From Beroe ovata (lineage: Eukaryota; Ctenophora; Nuda; Beroida; Beroidae): 38,150 nucleotides of DNA. Under the pieces are notes generated by a model. That model was given only the letters and a program-made list of their open reading frames with translations. It made no database searches and was not told the DNA's origin. The stretch lies in NCBI GenBank assembly GCA_946803715.1, contig CAMPET010000175.1:1-38150 (forward strand). Reading direction: 5' to 3'. The translations under genes were made by a program, and so were the position numbers. Shown piece by piece: positions 1 through 9,837 of this stretch (positions within the stretch are counted from its first letter, which is position 1; every line of letters begins with the position of its first letter).

Positions 1-769
1 GTTGACACTTGGAGACACTTTTGGTGTATTGTGGACACTTGTGGGCAATAGTGGACACTACTGGTGATTTATGGTCACTTGTGGACACTAGTGGTGAGTT
101 TCAAACACTTTGGGCTACTTGTTGTGGCTTGTGGACACATGAAGACACTTGGGAATCTTCGTGGACACTTAGGGATACTTTTGGACACATGTGGACACTT
201 TTGACATGAGAGAACACTCGGGAACACTCGTCGATACTTGTGGACATTAAGGCACACTAGTGGTGACCTGTGGACACTTTTGGACACTTGTGGACATTTA
301 GCGACACTAGTGGTGAGTTGAGGACACTTGAGGCTACTAGTGGTGAGTTGCGGACACTTGGGGCTCCTTGTGGGAACATGAATACACTCGGGAATCTTCG
401 TGGACAATTAGAGATACTTGGACACATGTAGAATTTTTTGACATTAGGGAACACTCGGGAACACTCGTCGATACTTGTGGACATTAAGGGACACTAGTGG
501 TGACTTGTGGACACTAGTGGTGAGTTTTGGACACTTAGAGACACTTGTGGTTACATGTGGTGGCTTGTGGTGGCTTGTAGAGACTTTTGGACACATGAAG
601 ACATTTTAGAATCTTCGTGGACACTTAGGGATACTTGTGGACACATGAGGTCACTTTTGAGAACACTCGGGAACACTTGTTAATACTTGCGAACATTAAG
701 GTACACTGGTGGTGACTTGTGGACACTTCGGGGCAGTTGTTGTGACATGAGGACACTTAAGGACGCTTG
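1..769. repeat. GTGGACACTT-type minisatellite, block 1
   Basis: The stretch consists of diverged copies of a roughly 10-bp motif (gtggacactt, with variants such as gacactagtggtgagttg) arranged in longer composite units. Long reading frames on both strands (Trp/Asp/Thr-rich on +, Cys/Pro/Ser/Val-rich on -) arise only because the repeat lacks stop codons. There are no splice signals, non-repeat domains or family matches, so no gene is called. The block ends at a single n (770), after which the repeat type changes abruptly. Confidence 0.9.
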
Positions 770-770
770 N

Positions 771-1440
771 GTCGCTAATTGAGTCACTAATCAAGTCGCT
801 AATTGGACCACTAATCAAGTCGCCTATTAGGTCACTAATCAAGTCCCTAATTGGATCACTAATCAAGTCGCTAATTGGGTCACTAATTAAGTCACTAATA
901 GGATCACTAATAGAGTCGCAAATTAGGTCAAATTAAGTCGCTAATTGGGTAACTTATAAGTCGTGGGTCACTTATTTCGTCGCTAATTTGGTCACTAAGT
1001 CAGCAATAATTGGGTAATAATTGGATGACTAATTGGGTCACTTACCGGTTCGCTGATTGCGTCGCTAATTGCGTCGCTGATTGCGTTACTGATTGTTTCG
1101 CTGTTTGCTTCGCTGTTTGCTTCGCTGTTTGTGTCGATTATTACGTCGCTAATTACGTCGCTAATTGCGTCGCTAATTGCGTCGCAAATTGCGTCGCTAA
1201 TTACATCGCTAATTGCGTCGCTAATTGAGTCGCCAATTGCGTCGCAAATTGCGTCGCTAATTGCGTCGCTGATTGCATCGCTGATTTCGTCGCCAATTGC
1301 GTCGCTGATTGGGTCACTACTTGGGTCACTTATTGAGTCACTTATTGGGTCACTAATTGGGTCACTAATTGGGTCACTAATTGACTCGCTTGTTAGATCG
1401 TTTGTTAGGTCAACAATTGGTTCACTGATTGATTCACTAA
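771..1440. repeat. 12-bp GTCGCTAATTGC minisatellite
   Basis: Tandem degenerate copies of gtcgctaattgc and variants (gtcactaattgg, gtcactaatcaa) fill the block; the core at about 1060-1300 is most regular at 12 bp. Because 12 is a multiple of 3, open frames encode low-complexity Ile/Ala/Ser or Val/Ala/Asn/Cys repeats, which I treat as non-coding. It interrupts the surrounding GGACACTT array. Confidence 0.88.
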
Positions 1441-1443
1441 TGG

Positions 1444-1600
1444 AAGTCTTAAGGAAAACCCTAATGCAAACCCTAATGCAAACCCTAATTCAAACCCTAA
1501 TTGTAATACTAATTGGTGCACTAATGGAAGCTTCAAGGAAAACCCTAATAAAAACCCTAATGGAAACCCTTATGGAAACTTGACAAGAAAACCTTATGGC
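1444..1600. repeat. AACCCTAAT-type short tandem repeat
   Basis: Repeated aaaccctaatg and aaaccctaattc units of about 11-12 bp. Each contains AACCCT, the complement of the animal telomere unit AGGGTT, but the spacing is not the 6 bp of a true telomere. This is probably an interstitial degenerate repeat derived from the adjacent ctaattg array by gain of ACCC rather than a telomere end. Confidence 0.75.
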
Positions 1601-1629
1601 AACCCAAATGGATGCCGCAAAGAAAAACT

Positions 1630-4500
1630 AATGACGACACATGTGGTGACTTTTGGACACTTGTGGACATTTGGCGACACTAGTGGTGAGCTGTGGACAT
1701 TAACGGGCACGAGCGGTGAACTGTACACATTTTGGGCTGCTTGTGGACACTTGTGGACACGTGAAGAAATTTTGGAATCTTAGAGGACACATAGGGGTAC
1801 TTGTGGACATGAAGACACTTTAGGACATTCGGGAACACTCCCAGACACTTGTGGACATTTCGGGGGACACCAGTGGTGACATTAGGACACTTTTGGACAT
1901 TTATGAACATTTAGGGACACTAGTGGTGAGTTTAAGACACTTGGGGACACTTATGATGATTTTTGGTCACATGGGGCTACTAGTGGTGACTTGTGGACAC
2001 TTGTGGGCACATTAGAAACTTAGGAATCTTCGTGGACACATAGGAGTACTTCTGGACACATGTGGACACTTTTGATATTAGGGAACACTCGTAGATATTA
2101 AGGGTCACTAGTGGTGACTTGTGGACACTTGGTACTCTTGTGGCGACAAGAGGACAATTTTGGACACTTGTGGACATTTAGGGACAAAAGTGATGCGTTG
2201 TGGACGCTTGGGGACACAAGTGGTGAGTTGTAGACACCTGGGGCTACTTGTGGAGATTTGTGGACACTTATGGACACATGAAGACACTTGGGAATCTTTG
2301 TGGACACTTTGGGATACTTGTGGACACATGTGGACACTTTTGACATAAGAGAACACTCGGGAACACTCGTCGATACTTGTGCACATTAAGGGACACTAGT
2401 GGTGACCTGTGGACACTTGGGGACACTTTTGGACACTTGTGGACATTTAGGGACACTAGTGGTTAGTTGAGGACACTTGAGGTTGCTAGTGGTGAGTTGC
2501 GGACACTTGGGGCTCCTTGTGGGAACATGAATACACTCGGGAATCGTCGTGGACATTTAGAGATACTTGGACACATGTTGACACTTTTGACATTAGGGAA
2601 CACTCGGGAACACTCGTTGATACTTGTGGCCATTAAGGGACACTAGTGGTGACTTGTGGACACTTGTGGACACTAGTGGTGAGTTTTGGACACTTAGAGA
2701 CACTTGTGGTTACATGTGATGGATTGTGGTGGCTTTTGGTGGTTTGTAGAAATATTTGGACACATGAAGACATTTTAGAATCTTCGTGGACACTTAGGGA
2801 TACTTGTGGACACATGTGGTCACTTTTGAGAACACTCGGGAACACTTGTTAATACTTGCGAACATTAAGGGACACTAGTGGTGACTTGTGGACACTTCGG
2901 AACAGTTGTTGTGACATGAGGACACTTAAGGACGCTTGTGGACATTTGGGGACACAAGTGGTGAGTTGTAGACATTTAGGGACACTAGTGGTGAGTAGTG
3001 AAAATTCGGGAACACTTGTTAATACTTGTGAACATAAAGGGACACTAGTGGTGACTTGTGGGCACTTATGGTGACATGAGGACACTTTTGGACACTTGTT
3101 GACATTCAGGGACACTGGTGGTGACTTGTGGACACTTGGGGACACTTGACGACACTTTTGGTACCTTTTGGACATAAGTCGACATTAAAGGACACTACTT
3201 GTGACTTGTGGATANGAGTTGTGGACATTAAGGGACACAAGCGGTGAGCTGTACACATTTTGGGCTGCTTGTGGACACTTTCGACATTCTGGAATCTTCG
3301 AGGACACAGGGGTACTTGTGGACACATGAGGACACTTTAGAACATTTGCGAACATTTCAGACACTTGTGGACATTTCGGGGACACTAGTGGTGACTTGTG
3401 GACACTAAGGGACACTAGTGGTGACATGAGGACACCTTTGGACATTTGTGAACATTTAGGGACACTAGTGGTGAGTTGGGGACACTTGGGGACACTTGTG
3501 GTGCCTTTTGGTCACTTGTGGATATTAAGGGACACTAGTGGTGTCTTGTGGACACTTGTGGACTCATGAGAAACTTAGCAATCTTCGTGGACACATAGGG
3601 GCACTTTTTGACACATGGGGACACTTTTGACATTAGGGAACACTCGTAGATACTTGTGGACATTAAGTGACACTATTGGAGACTTGTGGACACTTGGGGA
3701 CACTAGTGGTGAGTTGTGGACACTTTGGGACACTTGTGGTGACTTTTGGTCACTTGTGGACACTTTGGGATACTTGTGGACACTTTGGGATACTTGTGGA
3801 CACATGGGGACATTTTTGGACATTCGAGAACACTTTCAGACACGTGTGGACATTTCGAGGGACACTAGTGTTAATTTGTGGACACTCGATAACACTTGTT
3901 GATAGTTGGGGACATTTGGGAAACTAGTGGTGACTCGTGGACACTTAGGCACACTTGTGGTAACTTGTGGACACTGGGAGACGCATGGAGACACATGGGG
4001 ACCTCTGTGGTCACTTTGGGACACTTGTGGTAACATGATTACACTTTTGGACAATTGTGGAAATTGGGGCTAATAGTGGTGACTTGTGGACACTGGTGGT
4101 GAGTTGTGGACATTTGGGGCTGCTTGTGGATACTTGTGGACACATGAAGACGCTTTGGAATCTTCGAGGATACATAGGGGTACTTGTAGACACATGAGGA
4201 CACTTTTGGACATTCGAGAACACTTTCAGACACGTGTGGACATTTCGAGGGACACTAGAGGTGACTTGTGGACACTTGTGGACACTTGTGGAGATTCAGG
4301 GACACTGGTGGTGAGTTATGGATACTTGGGGACCCTTGAGGACACTAAGAGACACTTGTTGTAACTTGGGACACTTGACGACACTTGTGGTGACTTTTGG
4401 ACACTTGTGGACATTAAAGGACACTACTTGTGACTTGTGGATACTTTAGGACACCTGTGGTGACATGAGGACACTTTTGGACACATATTGGCACTCGGGG
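1630..4500. repeat. GTGGACACTT-type minisatellite, block 2
   Basis: Same repeat family as block 1. Long composite units recur; for example the segment around 2300-2575 closely matches about 150-430. Another unit recurs at about 1740-1870, 3240-3380 and 4100-4250 (a gaatcttcgaggacacatag-like stretch followed by aacactttcagacac-like sequence). There is one n near 3214. All reading frames here are repeat-derived; I see no gene. Confidence 0.9.
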
Positions 4501-4632
4501 ACACTTGTTCACACTTGTTAACACTTGTTAACACTTGTTAACACTTGTTAATACTTGTTAACACTTGTTAACACTTGTCAACACTTGTCAACACTTGTCA
4601 ACACTTGTTAACACTTGTTAACACTTGTTGAG
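4500..4632. repeat. 10-bp ACACTTGTTA tandem array
   Basis: About 12 nearly identical units of acacttgtta or acacttgtca. This is the most homogeneous part of the 5' minisatellite region, suggesting recent local amplification at the array edge. Confidence 0.92.
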
Positions 4633-5459
4633 ATTTGAGGTCACTTGTGTGCGAGTGTATGGTGTATATGAGTGCGTGAATGTGCTGGTGTGTACTGTGT
4701 CTGTTTGACGCAAAAAAAATCGAATCTCACTGCACAACATACTGAGCAAGCTGAGCTACAGAGATGATGAAATTGATGAATGAAATTGAGGAATGAATTT
4801 GATGAATGAAATGTAGTGCATGAAATTGATGAATGAAATTGAGTTTAGCGCTCGATTCTGGATATTTGCTTGCGAATGGTGAGAATTTGTAACCCATGAT
4901 ACTGGATGGAGTGAGGGATTGAATTAAATTGAATTAAATTAGCTTTTTTACAGCACAATTATCATTATATTTTCTTCAGTTATAAAAAATATTTACAGCA
5001 CAATCATCAAATATATATTTTATTCAGTTATAAAAGACATCACTCGGGTTGTGATGAAGGACATGCCCCAGGAAATCTTTGAGACTGTTAACGGAGTTAC
5101 CTACTAAGGTCTATGAGACACGCAGACAAAAAACTTAGATTGTGCTTTCCATATCAGCACATTCTGTCCTAGTCATTCAAGATATTTACAGAGTTAAAAG
5201 TTACAGTTTTATGACTTGTCAAGGTCAGGCTGCAGAGAATAATGACATGCCCAAGTCAATTAGAATAAACAAATTTAAAACTTCCCTCAGCACTAAAATA
5301 ACAAGCAGTTCATATAGAAATGGAATTCGAAAATATAATATCCATATATAACAAAAATAGCGGAAAACCCGTATTTTAGAACATTAGTCAACAAGTGGTT
5401 GGATTATGAAGTGATGTGTTGGGATGAAGTGATGTTTTGGGATGAAATGATGTGGTGCA
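4633..5459. other. Intergenic, AT-rich; no gene seen
   Basis: Contains a short irregular repeat of gatgaatgaaatt at about 4765-4840 and AT-rich sequence with a local repeat (atttacagcacaat at about 4948 and 4991). The open frame at 5142-5351 has no recognisable domain or splice context and is not called. Confidence 0.6.
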
Positions 5460-6700
5460 GCAAAGTGCGATGCGTGATTAGCGCCGCAGTAGCGTCTTAG
5501 TGGCTTTACCGTGGCAGCATCATGGCGCTACAGTGGCGCACCGGTAGCGCTTTCATGGCGCCCTTGTGGCGCCGCAGTTGCGCTCAAGTAGCGCTGTGAT
5601 GGCGTTCTCGTGGTGTCGCTGTTCTAAAGAATGCCCCCAAAATTCATGAAATGACACTTTAGTGGCGTTCACGTGGCTCTGCCATGGCGCCGTCACGGCG
5701 CTGCAGTAGCGTTCTGATGGCGCTATCATGCAGGCACGTAGCCAGACATTTTTTCCGGGGGGCCTCGACGAGCGAAGCCAGTCCAGTTAGCGCAGCGAGC
5801 GAAGCAAGCTATGGCAGGGGTCAAGGGGGCGAAGCCCCCTGGAAAAATTTTCAGGAATAGTGTTGTAGACGAAATCTGGTATTAAAGAAAATATCACAGT
5901 AACATTAGATACGTTAGATACTCATTTGAGTTAGATACTCATTTGATACTCATTTGACTTGAAGAGTTCATGACTTTTATCTTTTTATTGTTTGTCGTAG
6001 CAATGGAAATGTAGTGGTTTTAGGGCAGTGCCCCGATATGAGATATCCGAACAAAAGCAGAGTATCATCTTTAAACAGTAGCAGGGGTCTGGGGGCGTAG
6101 CCCCCAGAGATTAAGTTCTGTTCGATAAGGTGAAATCCTTCAAAATTTTCCATTTATTGCTTTCTTACACTGGAAATAAACGGGTCTTGGGGCACTGCCC
6201 TGTCATAGAACGACATCATATTTAATAGAAAGTAGTATTCCAGTATCACAGGTCGTTTTTATTCAATATGCTCCTTCAATTTCAGTAGAAGCAGTTTAAA
6301 GTAGAAGCAGGGGTCTGGGGGCGCAGCCCCCAGAAGCCAGACGTCAAGTTCTGTATGGAAGAACGAAGTCCTTGAAAATTTTCATCAGAATTCAGATGTC
6401 AATTTTTTCCGAGGGGGGCCGCGGCTTCCCTGGCCCCCCCTGTCTACGTGCCTGCTGTCATGGCGCCCCGCCCGTAGCGTCTTAGTGGCGCCCAACTAGC
6501 GCCGCGGTAGCGTCTTAGTGGCGTTACCGAGGCAGCTTCATGGCGCTAGAGTGGTGCGCCGTCAGAGCTATTATGGCGCCCTGGTGGCGCCCTAGTGGCG
6601 CCGCATTGGCGCTTTAGTAGCGCTGCGATGGCCTTCTAGTGGTACTCTAGTGGCGCTGTGATGGCATTCTCGTGGCGTTCTAGTGGCGTCGCTGTTCTAA
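5460..6700. repeat. Degenerate GTGGCGC/GTAGCGC array, split by a transposon
   Basis: Imperfect 11-12 bp units such as tagtggcgccg, gtagcgct and catggcgc occupy about 5460-5730 and 6463-6700. The two halves have the same character and are separated precisely by the inserted element at 5731-6454. Confidence 0.8.
5731..6454. mobile_element. hAT-like non-autonomous DNA transposon (724 bp)
   Basis: The left end begins caggcacgtag and the right end is the inverse complement ctacgtgcctg, giving at least 11-bp terminal inverted repeats. The 8 bases before it (ctatcatg, 5723-5730) and after it (ctgtcatg, 6455-6462) match 7 of 8, fitting an 8-bp target-site duplication. CAGG-type ends with 8-bp duplications are the hallmark of the hAT superfamily. 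No transposase frame is present, so it would need activity supplied in trans. The interior carries two copies of a 21-nt G/C hairpin (6088-6108, 6314-6334). Related fragments make up the cluster at 9838-12780. Confidence 0.78.
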
Positions 6701-7194
6701 AGGATGCCGATTAACTCATCTGGGCGCGTATTTCGAACAAATATTGATCGCATTTAGGACAAAATTCCGGGGGGGAGCGACCACTAGCGGCCATCGGCCA
6801 GCTGGTCGAAATCAGGAATTTTCTAGGCAAATGGCCGGATGGCCGCTTTTTGTAATTTTGAAATTTTTGGGGTCTGAGCACATTTTGCTAATTAATCAGA
6901 GAAGCCATTTGGATACATATGAATTCTGATCTAAATAAGGTGAAAAACTCGTCACCAACCAACCCATGTCCAAAATAGTGTATATGATCATTTACATAGG
7001 TTTGTCATTCATCAGGTAAAATGTTGAGAGGGGGATCAGACGTGAGTAAATTAGCTGGTTAGAAAGTGCTCGAAGTGATCAGTACTAGGCCAAAATGTGC
7101 CCAAATCCCCTTTTGACCACTAAGGTACTGATTCCCTGGGTCAAGAATTAATCAGTAGGGAGTCAAGAATGGGTCAGCAGCAGTGGCACAAAGG
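6701..7194. other. Intergenic with a diverged dispersed repeat; no gene
   Basis: About 6785-6850 (cggccagctggtcgaaatc) resembles about 7760-7815 (ggtcagctggacgaaatag) in the same orientation, suggesting two diverged copies of one dispersed repeat. No coding exon is recognised. Confidence 0.5.
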
Positions 7195-7475
7195 TGTGCA
7201 ATATCTGGGGTGTGTAATATCCGGCGTAAGTGCAATATCCGGGTCGTGTAATATCCGGCGTGTGTATAATGTCCGGCGTGTGTTCAATATCCGGTGTGTA
7301 TTATATACGGGGGTGTGAGATATCCGGGTCGTGTGCAATAATCATATTCGGGGAGTGTAATATCCGGGATGTGTTTCATGTCCAGGGTATTTGTAATATC
7401 CGGGGTGTGTGTAATATCTGGGTGTGTAATATCCAGGTGTGTGTCATCCGGGGTGTGTACCATCTGGGGTGTAAT
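7195..7475. repeat. Minisatellite with GTAATATCCGGGGTGTGT units
   Basis: About 14 imperfect units of roughly 17-20 bp centred on aatatccggggtgtgt. The open frame through it (7230-7589) is repeat-derived and is not called a gene. Confidence 0.85.
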
Positions 7476-7857
7476 CTTGAGCCTATAACCAACACAGGGA
7501 TAGCCGGGCTATTATTAGTCCATGATATGTGCATTGCATCCCGTTTTGGCTACGGATATCACTATTACAGCACACATCACATGAAATAAGATGGTAGGAG
7601 AATAAAATAACTAATGCAAATGGTATGACATTAATACCTAAATACGACATACCCCACACTAAAAGTAGCCGAAAACGTTCCTTGAACAAATTGCTATAAC
7701 TTTATCTTACTATGATCATCTTTGATGCTTGTGGGCGATTCTGAAAGACAAAAGGGAAAAAATGGCCATTCGGCCAACGGTCAGCTGGACGAAATAGAGT
7801 TTCTTTGGCAAATTTCCGCTAGCAGTCGGACCCTCCCCCAAATTTAACAGGTTCTTA

Positions 7858-8131
7858 TTTTTCCCAAAACCACATGAGATTTGGTTGCTGTAGTCCGCAG
7901 CATCTGTGCGTTCTTTATTCCAAAGTCTGTGATATGAAAAAGAACGCGGCATATACGTCAGACTGCCGCCATCTCACTAAAAAAAAGCTACAGTTGCAGT
8001 GTTTCTACACGTGATGTGGCGGCAGTCTGGCGTATATGCCGCGTTCTTTTTCATATCACAGACTTTGGAATAAAGAACGCACAGATGCTGCGGACTACAG
8101 CAACCAAATCTCATTTGGTTTTGGGAAAAAT
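7858..8131. repeat. Long inverted repeat (arms about 113 bp, loop about 47 bp)
   Basis: The left arm (about 7858-7970) and right arm (about 8018-8131) are near-perfect inverse complements; for example gcggcatatacgtcagactg on the left pairs with cagtctggcgtatatgccgc on the right. Transcribed from either strand it would fold into a long hairpin. It is probably a foldback/MITE-type element; no terminal duplication was found. Confidence 0.88.
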
Positions 8132-8264
8132 ATCACTATTTTTCAGTGACATTCGTTTAACTTCCAATATTTAGACTTTTCGAGTGAAATTTGGCTAATT
8201 GGTCAATTATCCAAATAGCTAAATGAGGCTTAAATGAACTACTATGATTAATTGTAAACATAAA

Positions 8265-8480
8265 GAGTAAGGTATCATACCCCGTTGAAAAAACGTGCCT
8301 ATCTACTTCCAATCACGAGATATCAACCTTAATTAGTCTAATTAGGCTGATTAGATTTCCGTGGGAATCGAACAAGTATCACTGAATTAACATACAAGTA
8401 CCAAGGCATCATATTCCGTTTAAAAAACAAGTATATCTCCATCAGATCTAGAGTTATCAACCGTAATTAGGTTGATTAGG
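8265..8480. repeat. Diverged tandem duplication, period about 133 bp
   Basis: The stretch starting near 8269 (aaggtatcataccccgtt) and that starting near 8402 (aaggcatcatattccgtt) share order and content through atatcaaccttaattag and ttatcaaccgtaattag. Both are non-coding and appear old. Confidence 0.65.
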
Positions 8481-8889
8481 TAATTTACTAATTAGATTTT
8501 CAGCGTTATTGGGTTGTATCGTCAAATGTAACAAATGATTATTAATCAGGTGGCTTGTTTTTGTCCGGCAAAATTTCTTCTTAGTCCAGAAAGTCAGTGT
8601 CGCTCGAAATTGCCTTACCCGGTACTACTTATGACGTCATAANCAAAATGGCCAAGAGGCTCCACCGGATACAATACTGTGAATAACAGTCGGCATACTA
8701 CGCAATCAAAGCCGAAAGAAGCCTATAGGGCAAGTGTAAGCAAGTCTGTGAACATCCTACAAGCATGTCTGTCGAGTCATGGATCAAAATGTACAAGGTT
8801 GCCCCTCGACCTAGAGATCTGAACACTAACAGACAGCAAAGCAAGTCATTTTGCCCCAACCTCCATTAAGGTTGTTATCCACCAGAGAA

Positions 8890-9065
8890 GGCTCTATATC
8901 ACATGCCTTTGTCCCTTTCCGTCAGAAGGGGGGGGGGTTGGGCCCGTGATTACGTAATATTTCCCTTCTGAGAGGGGGTTTGTGCTTTGATTACCGATGA
9001 TTACGGAGGGGGGATGGGGGTAAAAAATGCCGAAATTTTGATTACGTTATATGTGAACGGTCCCT
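8890..9065. repeat. G-rich dispersed-repeat-like segment
   Basis: A poly-G run (about 8927-8937) and a second G-rich run near 9007, each beside gattacgtaat/gattacg sequence, followed by gattacgttatatgtgaacgg. The composition suggests a transposon remnant. No ends or coding capacity were identified. Confidence 0.4.
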
Positions 9066-9244
9066 TATTAGTTTGGTAAGAATATATTACGTTGTGTACC
9101 TTGTAAGTCGCGTTCTCGTTCCTCTGCTGATCGTCTCCTCTGTTTTACCGCGCCCTCCGATGTTTCTTCGACAACCTATGCCCCCTATGGTCCTCTGCTG
9201 ACAGTTGCACCCAATAATCTGTGATTGCATATTGTGGGTGTCTA

Positions 9245-9560
9245 TTATCTGTGTGTGTGTGTGTCTGTGTGTGTGTCTGTGTGATTTAAAAGGTTTATGT
9301 TTACAAGGCGTATGTGTATGACGTTTGTGTGTAATCGCGTATTTGTGGCAGTGTGTGTCTGTCTGCATAGGCTTTTGCACGTGTGTGAATGTGTTTGTGT
9401 TACTCTTAATGCGTATGAGTTGTGTATGACGTATGTGTGATGTGTGTGTGTTTTCGCGGTTGTGTTTGTATGTGTGTTCGTTTGTTTATGTTTATGTGTT
9501 ATGTGTATGTGTATAACGTATGTGCGAATTTATTTGTGCTTGTGTCAGTCTGCTTTTTTG
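9245..9560. repeat. TG-rich low-complexity tract
   Basis: Degenerate (TG)n and TGTATG-type sequence. Cys/Val-rich frames on + and His/Thr-rich frames on - are composition artefacts. Confidence 0.8.
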
Positions 9561-9837
9561 GGTGTCTATGTCTGTGTCTTCAGACTCTGAAAATTGTCAC
9601 ATACACTCTCTTTCACACCTTCGCACTCGAAGACAAGACACAGTAAAACACTCATTGCACTCGTCCACCTTCACACCGCTACAATCCCTCTAACTTACTA
9701 GCATACAAAGACTCCCGATATCCAACTCTCCCCACTCCTTGCTCACATTTGACCCTGAAAAATTATAACTCAAGCTCATACTATATTCGTACTTACATAC
9801 TCAACAATTTCTGTAAATACATCATGTCAATAGAGAA

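Noticed and set aside
1444-1600. Telomere end
   Set aside because: AACCCT units are spaced 11-12 bp rather than 6 bp and are embedded between other repeats.
1-4380. Many 60-150 aa open frames (Trp/Asp/Thr-rich on +, Cys/Pro/Val/Ser-rich on -) suggesting a repeat-protein gene
   Set aside because: All lie within minisatellite DNA, occur in several frames at once, shift frame with each indel, and have no splice sites or non-repeat domains.
8345-8365. GGAATCGAAC resembling a tRNA T-arm
   Set aside because: No acceptor stem, D-arm or anticodon arm could be folded around it.
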